Shown here piece after piece: positions 1-12,495 of a stretch of DNA of 64,000 nucleotides. The position numbers and the translations under genes are program-made. The stretch is from Pelecanus crispus (Eukaryota; Chordata; Aves; Pelecaniformes; Pelecanidae). Location of the stretch: the NCBI RefSeq assembly GCF_030463565.1, contig NC_134644.1:128833388-128897387 (forward strand), written 5' to 3'. Positions within the stretch are counted from its first letter, which is position 1. Each line of letters opens with the position of its first letter. A model generated the notes under the pieces. That model ran no database searches. It saw nothing but the letters and a program-made list of their open reading frames with translations, and was not told the origin of the DNA.

Positions 1-3000
1 GATGTTCCTTCCTTTCATAAAGTGCTCTTTGAAAGCTATCCCACCAATCTGGGTTTTAACAATGAACCAAAGGAACACCAAAGAATAAAACCAAGAGGAA
101 TTGCAAAGTGTGTGGTTGCATTTTTTAAGCCAACTAGATCAAAAAGAAACTGAAACAGGCCCTCTGCAAGGCTACTGACAAAAAGATGATTCACTGCATT
201 TAAGCTCACAGTTGTTTCAGCAGGTGACAGGAGCTGCTGCTGACCCACACCAAAATGCTACGCGACACAATACTGTATTAAAGAAAAATGAGTTTAAGTG
301 TTAGCTGTATAGTCTTTTCTGTGGCTCGACTAATGTAATGATGACATTTCAATATGCTTATATGGTAAAATCAGTTTTTTTGTGAGGGTTCTCTTAAAAA
401 TCAGTCTTACTCAGAATTAATTCACCACTCTGTTCCAAAAAAGTGGTGTATGAATGGTCACAGATATGGCAGAACCAAACACATATTCATGCAAATTAAA
501 GATATGTAATGACAGTTATATGCCAAAATAAAATGAAGAGAATTTGACACTTGAAAAGCATCTTTCATCCTGAAGTTTTCATATGAATCCTAAACCCATA
601 TTGACACTGGAATGCTAGTAGTATATATCAAATGATCACATATTTCTTGTCTGTTTGTCTTTCAACAGTTTTTCTGTTTGGAGATGGTAGAATAACACAC
701 ACATATAATTTTAATTTTATGTATAATTTAAAATGTATTTAAAATTTAAACAAAATCAAAATAAAGGAAACTGTAAGCTAACAGAGGCATTTCAATGTCA
801 TCAGTAGTTTACCACTGTAATGCCTTCATGTAAAAACAAGCAGCACCATGGAAAGCAGAAGTGGTGAAGTCTGGTTTTTAGACTTGCTTCCTCTGCTTCA
901 TTTGATGGTGTCAGCTAAGCAGTGAGTTCTGACTACCACATTTCCATGGCTGGAAATTTCATAACATCCCTCTTGGCAACAGATTTCTGGATGTTTTTGA
1001 AGAGCTGAGATCAGCCTACATTCTCTCAGTGAAGATACTAAGAAAGCCATCCTTCTCCAACTGGCTGCCTTTTTTTTCTTTAAATTTCAGAAACTCTGCA
1101 TGTTAGGACTTGTTCTATTAGTCAAATTTAATAGTTTATACTATAAGCAAAAATTACAGGACGTGCAAACTCACATATGCTATGTATACATAAAAGATGA
1201 TTGCATAAGCCTTGTTTCTTTGGGATAAAAAGGAATTATGTCTTGCCAGAAGCAGGAAGAATAATTTAAGGGGATTAAAAGAAAAAAAAAATAATTAAAC
1301 TTCTTCATCCATCCACTTGCTGATGTTTATGTGCATAGTTGCATATACAGAGCTAAGGATTAGGTCTTCAAATTTCAGCACATTCAAAGATGTCTAAAGT
1401 GAAATAGTACATGTGATCACATTTAGCATGTAAAATAAGAGGAAATATTTTTAATGATGTTACGAAATGCTAGCAAGTAAATCGTTAAAGAAAATATTTT
1501 CATGTTCTTCACTTAATGCTCTGTAGCATCTTTTTTACTTATGCAAGCCAATAGAAGGTTGCAGTGTCTCTGAAATAATTATATCTGCTCTTTAAAAGCA
1601 GAAGTTTGTTACTCCAAAGAGGCAATAATCTCAGGGAGGAAGTTTAAGTCTCATCCTCTGGTTTACATTTAGTAATTTGACTAGTGTCTGTAAAAATTAA
1701 AATAATCTTACAGGTTAGTTTTCTGCGTCTTTATTTTCCAAGGCAATTATTTACCAACTGTCCAACAGTGATGCTAAAATTACCTATACAGTAAGACAGA
1801 GGAAGAATGTCAAGGTTATTTACGAACTCTGAAATATTTGAAGGGCAATGCAAATTTAGCAGGAGGGGAAGAACATCAGGAAGATAAAAAGGCTTCTTAC
1901 TTTGCAATTTTCTCTTAGTAAACTGTATCTGAAGCAGGCTTAAATATTACACTTGATATATTACATCTTCTGTTTCATTTGAGCAGCTCTTTTATACACT
2001 ACTAGTAAAATCAATGAAATAAAATTGTATGTTTTTTGTAAAGCAAAATGTCCAAATCAGTGAGAGATAGTAATTAATAATAACTAGATTTGCTGTTCAA
2101 TTTTTTTCTGCCTCTTGATTCTGGGTTTCCTTCATTCCTTCCTTCCTTGTTTATATTTTTTCTAACTTCTTACGGATGAGATCTGGTAAATACAAAAAAG
2201 TTCTAGCATAATTGGGAGACTCTTCTTAAGTTATGCCTTTGCAGCCAAATGTTTTTATTGATCAAAAAATATTTGAAAATCACCAACAATATTTTGTTTC
2301 TTCCCATGAATGTCTGTGAATCAATGAATTTGGAAGACTGTGAGAACTTGAGGCACCCTTGCTATTACTATGTAAATGTGGGAGATTTTATGGTCTATGT
2401 TTAACTAAATGGAAGAGAGGACTTCTGGTGAGATACCACCCTCCTGCAGACTTAAGGATTTTCTTCCTGACCCAATGCAGAGGAATAGAGAAGGTATTTC
2501 CCACCAATTCATTTGATGTTAGTGTATTCTTGGGCTTATTGGCAGTTTTTTCCCCACCTTTCTCTGCATCGAGATTAACTAGACAGTTAATTGGGTAGCT
2601 CCCACTTGGGAGACTGGGAGAGAGGGGAGTGGTGGGAAGGGCTGGATGGGGCTGTGGAGGGGATGAGGTTGGGCTTTGCTGCAGGATGGACCCCAGCCCT
2701 GCTGCGAGCAGTCATGAGGACATGAGTGTCACCAGAGTGTGGCTCTGTGGTACAGGCTTGACTACAGCCCTGCCATGGCTGACTCGCAGGCACTCCTGAA
2801 TCTCACCTTACAGCATGAGGAAATGTGGGTCTATAAACCTTGCTTGGTGCCCATTTGAAATGGAGTGGCAACGAGCTGGGCACACAGTAGCAGGATGAAG
2901 CATTTTCCTCAATTCTCAATGCATTTGTTTTTTAACATTGAACCTGCAGTTCTCAAGGAGACTTGGTGATATATCTGAAAACCTATGAATGATAGACATA

Positions 3001-6000
3001 AAATCCATGCTAGAAATTAACACTGATTAAAAAAAAAGTTCATATTAAATTACTCTTTCAATGACAGGAGCAAACTTTTTTTTCACACAGTTTTTAAACA
3101 GTTAAGTAGGGGGGTGTTTTTGATAAATGGATGACTTGGGTAACTTGTCTAGTTAAAAAAAAAAGAGAACATAAAACCATCTGTTTTGGCAGATTTTGAC
3201 ATCTGCATCATTTTGTGGCAATTTGAGAATGACCATAGTGTCCAAAAGGACTAAGGATATTCTTACAGTGGCAGAATATTACTGTATTGTAGATGCCTGA
3301 TCAGGCCACAAGAGAGCATTGTAAATCCAAAGAAGGCTAGTTTCAGCAAATGAAGTTCATGAGACCTAAATGTGTTGCTTTTTCCCCACTCCTGTCAGAA
3401 AGCTCAAGAAATGATGACTGTGTTCATTGACGTTAGTACCAGACAGATAATTAATTATTAAGGATTTTTCCCGAGAAGTGAAAAGGTCACCTTCATTACA
3501 CATAACTTTGAAAAATACTGTGAGTGATATTGCAGATCATGAAACACTAAAATGCAAGCAGTAATTGAGAATTTCAGAGCCCATATATTTGTTTTACTTG
3601 CCCTTTCAGGCTTGAAATGCTTGCATTTCTACATTACTGGATGGTGTGTTTTAAGAAAAATATCATTAACAAATCCTACCTTGAAAAAGCAAAGGCTGAG
3701 TTTTTTTCTATTGTGACTGCAAGGAAGATGAGAAATGCTGAAAAGAAAGTCTGAGAGAGATTACACAGTATTTTTTTCAGCATTAAAAAGAATACAAACC
3801 TAGTAAACAAAGTGTCAGGACCAGAGAAGTGGGAAAAAATACAAATTAAGAAGGAAAAAGGAGAAATTAAGCTCTAGGTAAGAAATATTAAAAGGGTAGG
3901 CTAGAAGGCAACACAAGCAACCTGAATTACAGTTGTGCACCTTGTCAGACTCTGGGCATGCACAGGACTGCCCACCTCATGTTTCTTTCTTTCCAAGCTT
4001 CTCCAGCAAGCAATGACCATGTTCCACCCCTGCGGACAGGAGGCTGCCAGATCAGCTCTAACAGCTCTCCCGCAGTTCAGCCTCGGGAAATCCCACACCC
4101 TGCTTCGCATGTTCTGCTGATGCTGCATGGTGAGATTGCTGAGAGTGTCTCACCTTATATTCTCCCCTTCCTTGGGTGTCATTTCTAGGTAGGGAGTTAT
4201 TTCTTGCACAGGCTTGAAAAAAGAGCAACACCCTCTCTCCACATTGCCTTGCAATCCCGTTCTCTACTCCCATGGCATTGCACTGCCATAGAGACCTGTC
4301 ACCATCTGCAGGATGGGGTGGTTTTCTGGGAGATGTAGTGTCCCAGCCGGTCTTGCTGCTAAGCAGCAGACGTGCAGCTGGGGAAATGGAAACAGAGCAC
4401 AGTGGGACAAGTGCCTCTGAGCAGAGCTTGTGTCGGAGATGCATCAGGTGTTTGGGTTGGGATAAGGTGGCATAACAAGTGGGTTAAAATAATAATGGAA
4501 TGGATTTAAAAAAGATAGAATCTTACGTATTATGTCTGCCAGGTTAATGAAGTCTATTTAGGAGGGTTAACAGAGAGAAATTTCCGTAAGTGCCTGCCAA
4601 ACATGCCAGCTGAAGAGCTTCCAGCAGTGAATTAGTAACTTTTGAGTGTACAAGCAGCTTGATACTTTTATTCAAGTACACACAATACAAACTTCTGAAA
4701 CTCACTGAAAATAAACAGTGAAAGATCAGTGTGAATAAAGGAATAGTTCTATGGCATCAAACAATGATGTCAACTCTGTAGGGATTATATTTTAGCCATC
4801 AGAGAGACCAGATTGAAATAGACTGCAATTTGCTTCATACTTTATGTCTTTTCTCTGCTGGCTGGCTCTAGGCCTTTGGAAGTACCTTGACAAAGAGAAA
4901 TACAAGGTATAGGGCTGTCGGACTGGAGCTGAGGCTGAGAGAAGCAACTGTAATGATATGGCAAAGACAAGGTTATGCACTATATTTCTTGAAAACTTTT
5001 GTACCTGAACTATAAGGAACACAAAATTAAATTAGTAGTGAACACAAACTTGCCATTCAGGGTTGCTTACAGTGAAGTTGAAGTGTGTGCAGTGGGTGCT
5101 GAAAAGAGAATTTCTGCTAATAAAACTGTGACTTTCCTGCTCAGGTCAGTATCTGACCCACTCTGCATGCAAAGCCACATTTTTATGACTGTAACTGCAA
5201 GATTTGGTGGTGTGATCCTGACCCCAGTAGCAGGTTGGAAGAGGTCCTCAGTAGCACGTGTTGTCACTTGTTTGAAAGATTTTCCCCTTCCAGTCAGTTG
5301 ACTGGATGTATTGTGTGTTATGTTAATCAAATTCTTCCATAAAAAGAAAGTATAATCAAAGTTTTCATGTTACGGTTGCATCTAAAAACTAGTTGTGAAG
5401 GGAAAGGGTACATTTTGCAGCTAAAAACTGAGCAGTAGGGCACATGTGGTAGTTAAGATTGCTGGCACTTCTGTTTCAGAGCTGGTGTATTTTCCCTTCT
5501 ACATTAGGTTGGAAGCTGACTGGAACTATGTGGCTTTGGGAGGGAGCGTCATAATGGAAGATGGAAGGACCATAATTCGTGTCTCAAGAAGGTGGTACCA
5601 GAAAAGAATGTATAATTTTTTCAGCATTTACAGCAAAGAAGAAAATCAAATACAATGTGCATTTAGAAGTGATGGGAGGAGGTTCTGGTGGGATCGATGC
5701 ATTGAGGTATTCTGATACTATGTTGAAAAGCAGCTCAGTTGCCTAGTTCATTCGTCTAGAGCATAGGGAAGCCCGTAGATTTGCAAAGTAAGATGTGAAA
5801 ATAGAATTGTATTTATACCTCATCTATACCTCTTCTTTTAGATGCTCTTAAAATCTTGCTTGATAACCTGTTTGGTTATAAACTGGCCAAAATACAGACC
5901 AGCTATTCCACTTCCTTTGCTCTTACTATATCAGCAAGTGTGTTACTTACAAATCTTTTATCAAATAATTGTGGGTTTTTTTTTCCAGTGAATTGTTTCA

Positions 6001-9000
6001 AATATTACTTGCTAGCTGTCTTGTGAGGGAGAATAAAAAATTCAGTAGCTCTCTAGGCAAAGTGAAGAAGGCAGTGGGGGAAAGAAGAGACCTGAGGACA
6101 ACCTCTAGGACAGCTGTGAGCCTTTGGCTGTGTATTTTTGTTATTGTTCCTGAGTTGCCAAGACAGCCAAGGGAGGGTCTGTATGCCCTGCTGAGGACAG
6201 GGTGGGGACTCACTGTTCAGACATGGATTTTGGCTTGGGCAGTGAGAACCTGGCACGGATCACTGGCACGGGTGCTTCAATGACGGAAACCTTAGGGCAG
6301 CTCGCAGCATGCAAAACCAGGCCAAGGGATATGTCAAAATCGACTTTTGTAACAACAAAACCCACCAAACTCCTGGCCAGTTCCCTGGTTATAGCTGTGG
6401 TAAGTGAAACTGTCAGACATTCCTAGCTGCAACATTTTCTTGGATGAAAACAGGGAAGACATTTGGCTTCTGGCAGTTGATCCGGGGCAGAATCTCAGGA
6501 TTATTTGACCTCCATCTTTTTGCTATTACATCCCAAATCTCGAACAGTGATTCAGCTCCCAGAACACTACACTAATTTGATACTAATCCATGAAAGGTCA
6601 TTGTTAGCATAACAATATGCCATAATAGTAGAACAAGAATATTCAGTGACATTTTACATGTGGTTGGTGCTGTTAAGCTAGCATTTAGTGTCACTATAGA
6701 TCCTATGTAGTGGTGAATGTTAAAACTAAGTCTTTTCTTTCCTTAATTCTACCACCTGATGCAAATAAAAATACGGGCTAAGACAAATACAAATTGAAAA
6801 CACTGAGAGGGGGATAGACGCACTGTGAATGTAACGTTAGTCTAAATTTGATCTTTGACAAGATGCTATCTGATTGGGGAAAACCTAAGCTCTGAGTCTT
6901 GATAACTGAGCCAGGAGGGTCTGTCACAGATGAAAGACTATCAAAGTTGGGATGTTCCCAGAACCCTAGGAATCTGAAAATACTATTCAGAGTAGAACTG
7001 GCAGGTATGTTGATTTCACTGAGATGCTGACTTCGCTACAGGCCCAAGAAGCTCCAGTTTTATGAGAAATGTAAAAAAATGTTGGGTTTGGCCTCATTCA
7101 GACCTAGCACTTCTGGATTTACATCTTCACCTTTTCACTAGATGACTGTCTGCTCCCTGACTAGCACATCTTCCAATAAACGTCCAGCAGAAATTGTGGG
7201 CAGGACTGAAAACAATTGCTGTTCTTAAGTTCATTACATGTCCAGCAAGAAATACTTTACACGAGACTTATTTTCATAATGCTTGGACCATTATTTGAAT
7301 AAAGGAGTAAAGCCTTTCTTGTATTCATGTTGAGAGAGTGACAGTCATTAAAATGAACAAGTGCCTGTTACCTATGAAGTAAGCCTTGGAGCAAGTCTCT
7401 CTCTGATCCAAGCATCCGAGTGAAGGAAGAGATAAGAAGGGAACTGGATGGAAGTTAAAAAGCAGTTGCCTTTGGCATGTTTTTATTAATTTTTGGTTGA
7501 TACAGGGAAAAAGGTTTGTGTGTTTAGTGAAGTTTCAGTACTTCAAAAAGTTATGATGAAAATAGAAGTTACAGTAAATAAGTGTTGAAGTAAAAATTGC
7601 TCAGGCAATATTTATATGAAGAGTGAAAAATCAGGCAGCAAATATTTTTCAAAAGTGGCTGCTTTACGTAGTTATCCCAATCATAGTAACAATTAACATC
7701 CAAGTATTACAGAGCAGCACTCTGTGCTGTTGTGTGGGAAAAATGTGTTTTCTGGCTGTTCAATAAAGCCATTAAAAGAGACAAAAAGCCACTCACTTTG
7801 GTTGTTGTTCCTTTCCTAACTTTGTGCTGTTAAATGTGAGGTAAAGCTAGCCTTGCCCTCTGCAACTCTCCTTGCCCCAGGCTGTTACTATATTTGTTCT
7901 AAACATTCTTCCAATATGTGTTAAACCAAAAGACAACATTTTGGTATTGCAAATTTAGGGGAGGTTTGTTTTGTTTTGTTTTTTTTTAAAGTAAACTTAG
8001 TGTGACTGAACCTTCTTTCACTTCTGCCAGTTATCTTCACAAGTTACAGGTCTCTGTAGTAGGCTTCTGTTGTTGCATGTCAGGAAGCCCATTTATGCTT
8101 TTGCACTAGGGACCTCCTTGGAAACATCCATTGAAAGCTTGATTTTGTACTTTCTGTTGCAATAGCACAAGACTGGAGCTTCTTCAATTCTTTCAGTTTC
8201 TAAAACTCTTAGCGAGAGTTTCAACAGCAGTAACCTCGTAGTCTGAGCACAAACATACCTGTGCAGCTTGTCACCGAAGGCCTTTCCACAGAATTTTTTT
8301 CTCATTCAGATAACCAGTTCCTTTGAGCCAAAGCTCCTTTTTCTATCCTCTTTGTGTAATTCCTATGTCTTTTTTTGGTGCTTGGAAACTCTTGTAAATA
8401 GGAGCTGCCCATTGCAATTCTGGCAAACTTTTTTCCAATTACCAGGCATTGCCTTGGTCTGTGTAGTTACATACGCTGACTCTGTCAATGCCTTTGTGGT
8501 TAAGGTATGCTTTTGGTAGTGCTGTAAATTCTCTGCTGTGTTCACAGGCAGACATCCACTGTCAGAGATGAATGATATGAAAAAAATGCAAAACAAGAAC
8601 AAAATTGCAAGTGCATACTCAATAGGCCTACAGATCATCCAATAGAATAAGTCACTTCTCTCAGGACTGTGGGATTTCATTAGAGCCATAAAGGCTTTAC
8701 AATTTTTTTGCTTATCTTGTTTGGATTTGTAATCTATATAAATGACATCTGCAGAGATGAGATGGGCATGAATTGCAGCAAGGAACTTTTCTTGCACTAT
8801 AGGAGAAAAGGGAATATACAGACTCCTAATTTAAATATGCATTGACACTGGATATTATGAATAGACTTGGTTCACATTTTGAAGACTTTACAAAGGTAAA
8901 TTTTACAAAGGAAAGGACCTCACAAAGAAAAATATGTTAGGGACTTGAAAATGAACAGAAATCTTTTCAGCTGAAAAGTAATGAGCAGTATAAAGAAATC

Positions 9001-9567
9001 ATATATTACATATCACTTTCATAATGGAAACAGTCTGGTGATATTTTCCTTGCCCTCAATTTTTTTCTTGTGAATTTGGGTGCCTGAAGCTCAGTCTCCT
9101 TGTGTGAACTTTTCTGCAATGAGTAGCTGGGCTGAATCTACTGGATATACTACATTTCAGCTGAGCATCTTTGTAACATGGAAGTTCAGTATGGACATTG
9201 TTGGCCAGTTGGATCTTTTGTGTAATTTCACAATTGCACACCAAAGATTCATTAACCTGTTCTCATATTTAATTTAACTTAATTTAATTTTAATATTATA
9301 GGGAGATTTACTTGAGATGAGTATGTTGAAATCACTATAAATTTCCTATCAAATGATTATCAGATTTGGTTTTGAATAACTTCAAATTCCTCAGGACAGG
9401 AGCTATTACATTTTGATACATCAAAAATTTTGAATACTCTCAAGAGTCAATGAAATAAGTGCATAATTAGGAAAAAAATGTTATTTATTTTCTTTGCATT
9501 TTCCAGGAACATTTGGCATTGTTTATGTTAATGAGGTGTTCAAAACCTTTCAGTCAAATGTACCAAC
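1..9567. other. Intergenic DNA, no gene recognised
   Basis: AT-rich sequence with no recognisable exon, RNA gene or young transposon. Slightly GC-richer patches occur near 2590-2810 and 3900-4450; I could not assign either to a family. The longest open frame is 144 codons on the - strand at 8363-8797, with no similarity I recognise. In AT-rich DNA of this length about one such frame is expected by chance. A 17-nt palindrome of two SOX-like motifs lies at 6600-6616. Confidence 0.6.
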
Positions 9568-9970
9568 ATAGAATCAAAGAATCATTTAGGTTGGAAAAGA
9601 CCCTTAAGATTGAGTCCAGCTGTAAACCTAACACTACCAAGTCCACCGCTAAACCATGTCCCTAAGGCCCACGTCTACACGTCTTTCAAATACCTCCAGG
9701 GATGGTGACTCAAGCACTTCCCTGGGCAGCCTGTTCCAATACCTGACAACCCTTTTGGGGAAGAAATTTTTCCTGATATCCAACCCTTGGCACAACTTGA
9801 GCCCATTTCCTCTCGTCCTATCACTTGTTACTTGAGCAAAGAGGCTGAGACCCACCTGGTTACAACCTCCTTTCAGGTAGTTGCAGAGTGCTCTAAGGTC
9901 TCCCCTCAGCCTTCTTTTCTCCAGACCTTCTCCCCAGCTCCCTCAGCTGCTCCTCATAAGTCTTGTTTTC
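9568..9970 (-). mobile_element. CR1 LINE fragment, 3' end of ORF2 and 3' UTR
   Basis: The stretch opens on the + strand with the reversed CR1 3' terminus (atagaatcaaagaatcatttagg). It continues into the antisense of the CR1 ORF2 C-terminus. On the - strand, 9855-9649 reads through [16 protein letters not shown] and ESPSLEVF, the typical end of avian CR1 ORF2. It is 5'-truncated at about 9970, as LINEs usually are. It belongs to the same broad CR1 group as the copy at 53563-54647 but is more diverged. Boundaries are good to about 10 bases. Confidence 0.9.
9649..9855 (-). pseudogene. CR1 ORF2 C-terminal remnant
   Basis: A 68-codon open stretch matches the tail of CR1 ORF2, which follows the reverse transcriptase domain. 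Recognisable pieces are [24 protein letters not shown] and SPSLEVFE. No endonuclease or RT catalytic motif remains, so it is non-functional. It has no promoter of its own and is only part of the truncated LINE. Confidence 0.85.
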
Positions 9971-10249
9971 TATGTTTCAAATTCATAACAAAATAGCTGA
10001 TTCTCAAATAAATATATTTATACTGTACGCAAGATAAATGGGGAGTCATAGGACGTCAAGTATATTTAATATGCCCTGATAATTTGCTGTGACTAAAATT
10101 TTTACTATACCTACAATATATGCACAAACATGCTTGTGATGAAGTATATAGCTTCTGCCAGCAAACAGTGAAGCCCTTGAAGACTACAAGGGCTATGTCT
10201 ACACTGGCAAGCAGAACACACCAATAGCACTTAATCTGTAGGGAAAAAT

Positions 10250-10283
10250 ATAGAATCAGAGATTATTTAGATTTGAAGGGGCC
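10250..10283 (-). mobile_element. CR1 fragment, first part of a split copy
   Basis: The sequence tagaatcagagattatttag followed by a diverged ttggaagggacc-like stretch is the reversed 3' terminus of a CR1. It stops abruptly at the TG of the LTR at 10284 and resumes after that LTR, at 11443. It is therefore one CR1 interrupted by a later insertion. Confidence 0.8.
10279..10283. repeat. Target-site duplication GGGCC (left copy)
   Basis: GGGCC lies directly before the TGTATTG start of the LTR. The same five bases follow its CCACCACA end at 11438-11442. A 5-bp duplication fits ERVL-type integration. Confidence 0.9.
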
Positions 10284-10463
10284 TGTATTGGGTTTGCATG
10301 GCACAGTTTTGGTAGCAGGGGGGCTACAGGGGTAGCTTCTGTGAGAACCTGCTAGAAACTTCCCCTATGTCACATAAGCCCAATGCCAACTGGCTCCAAG
10401 ATGGACCTGCCGCTGGCCAAGGCTGAGTCAATCAGCAATGGTGGTAGCACCTCTATGATAGCA

Positions 10464-10471
10464 TATTTAAG
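10464..10471 (+). promoter_or_regulatory. TATA-like box of the 10284 LTR
   Basis: TATTTAAG lies about 180 bases into the LTR, a plausible place for the retroviral core promoter. It is followed by a purine-rich stretch. Activity is unknown. Confidence 0.45.
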
Positions 10472-10589
10472 AAGGAGAAAAACCCCAAAGGAACACAAAA
10501 CTGCAGCTGGAGTGAGGAGTGAGAATATGTGAGAGAAACAACTATGCAGACACCAAGATCAGAGAAGAAGGAGAGGGAGGAGGTCCTCC

Positions 10590-11010
10590 AGGCACCGGAG
10601 CAGAGATTTCCCTGCAGCCCATGGTGAAGACCATGGTGAGGCAGGCTGTCCCCCTGCAGCCCATGGAGTTTCATGGTGGAGCAGATATCCACCTGCAGCC
10701 CATGGAGGACCCCATGCCAGAGCAGGTGGATGTGCCCGAAGGAGGCTGTGACCCCATGGGAAGCCCACACTGGAGCAGGCTCCTGGCAGGACCTGTGCAC
10801 CTGTGGAGAGAGAGGAGCCCAGGCTGGAGCAGGTTTGCTGGCAGGACTTGTGACCCCATGGGGGACCCATGCTGGAGCAGTCTGCTCCTGAAGGACTGCA
10901 CCCTGTGGAAGGGACCCATGGTGGAGCAGTTTGTGAAGAACTGTAGCCCATGGGAAAGACCCAGGTTGGAGAAGTTCATGGAGGACTCTCTCCTGTGGGT
11001 GGGGCCCCAT
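10590..11010 (+). repeat. Diverged tandem repeats inside the LTR
   Basis: Units of about 60 bp recur with cores such as ctgcagcccatgg, gaccccatggg and ctggagcag (10621, 10657, 10697, 10751, 10852, 10915, 10947). The repeats are imperfect and GC-rich. They explain the overlapping long open frames on both strands without any need for a protein product. Confidence 0.7.
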
Positions 11011-11247
11011 GCAGGATCAGGGGAAGAGTGTGAGGAGTCCTCCCCTGAGGAGGAAGGAGCAGCAGAGATGACGTGTGATGAACTGACCACAACCCCCATT
11101 CCCCATTCCCCATTCCCCTGCGCTGCTCGGGGGAAGGAGGTAGAGAAAATCAGGAGTGAAGTTGAGCCCAGGAAGAAGGGAGGTTGGGAGGAAGGTGTTT
11201 TAAGATTTGTTTTTTATTTCTCATTTTCCTACACTGATTTGACTGGT

Positions 11248-11253
11248 AATAAA
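11248..11253 (+). promoter_or_regulatory. AATAAA polyA signal of the LTR
   Basis: AATAAA is followed by T-rich and GT-containing sequence within about 50 bases. It marks the likely R/U5 region of this LTR. Confidence 0.6.
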
Positions 11254-11437
11254 TTAAACTGATTTTCCCCAAGTCGAGTCTGTTTTCCCCATGATGGTAA
11301 TTGGTGAGTGATCTCCCTGTCCTTATCTTGACCTATGACCCTTTCATTCTATTTTCTCTCCCCTGTCCAGTTGAGAAGGGGAGTGATAGAATGGCTTTGG
11401 TGGGCACTTGGCATCCAGCCAGCGTCAACCCACCACA

Positions 11438-11442
11438 GGGCC
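11438..11442. repeat. Target-site duplication GGGCC (right copy)
   Basis: This is identical to 10279-10283 and lies directly after the CACCACA end of the LTR. Joining the two flanks restores a continuous CR1 sequence. Confidence 0.9.
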
Positions 11443-11562
11443 TCTGGAGGTCACCTAGTCCAACATCCAGCTCAAAGCAGGTCCATATAGATCAGGTTGT
11501 TAAGTAACTTGTACAGTTGTTTTAAGTATCTCTAAGGATGGAGATTCCCCACCACCTGTCTT
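11443..11562 (-). mobile_element. CR1 fragment, second part of the split copy
   Basis: The sequence tctggaggtcacctagtccaa continues directly from the CR1 3' end at 10250-10283. It is followed by calls for ctcaaagcagg, atcaggttgtt and aaggatggagattcc, all familiar antisense CR1 3' sequence. The copy is old and 5'-truncated near 11562. Confidence 0.85.
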
Positions 11563-11564
11563 AG

Positions 11565-11595
11565 TAAATAAATAAATAAACAAACAAATAAATAA
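11565..11595 (+). repeat. (AAAT/AAAC)n simple repeat
   Basis: About 31 bases of aaat and aaac units directly follow the truncated end of the split CR1. Confidence 0.85.
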
Positions 11596-12495
11596 TCTAC
11601 TATGATAGCAATACTATATACTTTTCATATTTTGGAGTGCTTCTAGTCTCATCAGTTTTAACTGAAGTTTAGCATTTTGACCGTTAATTGAAACCTGTAA
11701 ATTATAGCCAGGGAACAAATTCTGCTCTTGGCTATGCTGGTACAGCCAAGCAGTCACTCAGGTGCTGTTATGTTTCTCACAGCTGGAGAACACAGTAGTT
11801 TTCAATCTAAACTCAATTTAAGGGAAAAAAGCAAAACTGAGAACAAACCTGAAACTTCTATGACAATATAACATGAATTTTCTGTAACATAGTATAAAAT
11901 TCTGCTTCACAAATGGCCTTTGCCCCTGCACAAATGGATTTGTGAGGATTTCTAGGTATGGTACCAAAGCAATCATTACAAATATGTAGCTACATAAACT
12001 GTGGTTACACTGTGGTAATTTAAACCTCACAGGTATGTTTTTACACTGTTCTTTTTTCCTGCAGTCTTGTAAGAAGGTTCAAAAGTTTGGTGGCTTGGCA
12101 GCATGTTACTTTGATGCCGAGTTCTCTTTCTTCCCATTTAAATAGTCAGGTCTGGTGGCATGAGGCCAATCTTAATAGCTAAAGCTATACTACCCTGAAA
12201 ATAGTGCAAAACCCCCTCAACACTTTCCTGTGTTTTTTTCCCTCAGTCTTTATTCCATGTCAAACATGTCCCAGGCCTCGTGCTAATTAGAATACAAAAT
12301 ATAGTGAATATCATGGTAGTGCATCAGGTCTGTTACCCTTTCTTATCTGAAAACCAGCTCTAAATTCTGTTTAGATGATGAGGAAAATGCTATTGATGGT
12401 TTCTCCTAGTTGCCGTCTGTGTGTGACTGCTTGTGGCATCTAAGGAGAAGTGGCAAGATTATGATGAACAGAAACAAACACAACAGGATGGATGC
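11596..12495. other. Intergenic, no feature recognised
   Basis: AT-rich unique sequence between the split CR1 and the next LTR. I see no exon, RNA gene or repeat family here. Confidence 0.5.

Larger units (their letters stand above)
10284..11437 (+). mobile_element. Solo LTR of an avian endogenous retrovirus (1154 bp), inserted in a CR1
   Basis: The element begins TGTATTGGG and ends ACCCACCACA, with perfect 5-bp GGGCC duplications on both sides. A TATA-like TATTTAAG lies at 10464-10471 and an AATAAA polyA signal at 11248-11253, giving a U3-R-U5 order on the + strand. Between about 10590 and 11010 are diverged tandem units of roughly 60 bp around ccatgg...ggagcag. These keep several frames open on both strands, including 247 codons at 10519-11262. 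None looks like a gag, pol or env protein. There is no second LTR or internal coding sequence, so this is a solo LTR left by LTR-LTR recombination. The family is one I recognise as common in bird genomes; the exact database name is uncertain. Confidence 0.88.

Noticed and set aside
2587-2810. G-rich patch resembling a small CpG island
   Set aside because: It is GC-richer but has few CpG dinucleotides, and no exon or promoter element is visible next to it.
5446-5715. An 89-codon frame with a protein-like composition
   Set aside because: No family recognised, no convincing splice sites or upstream promoter, and its length is ordinary for chance frames.
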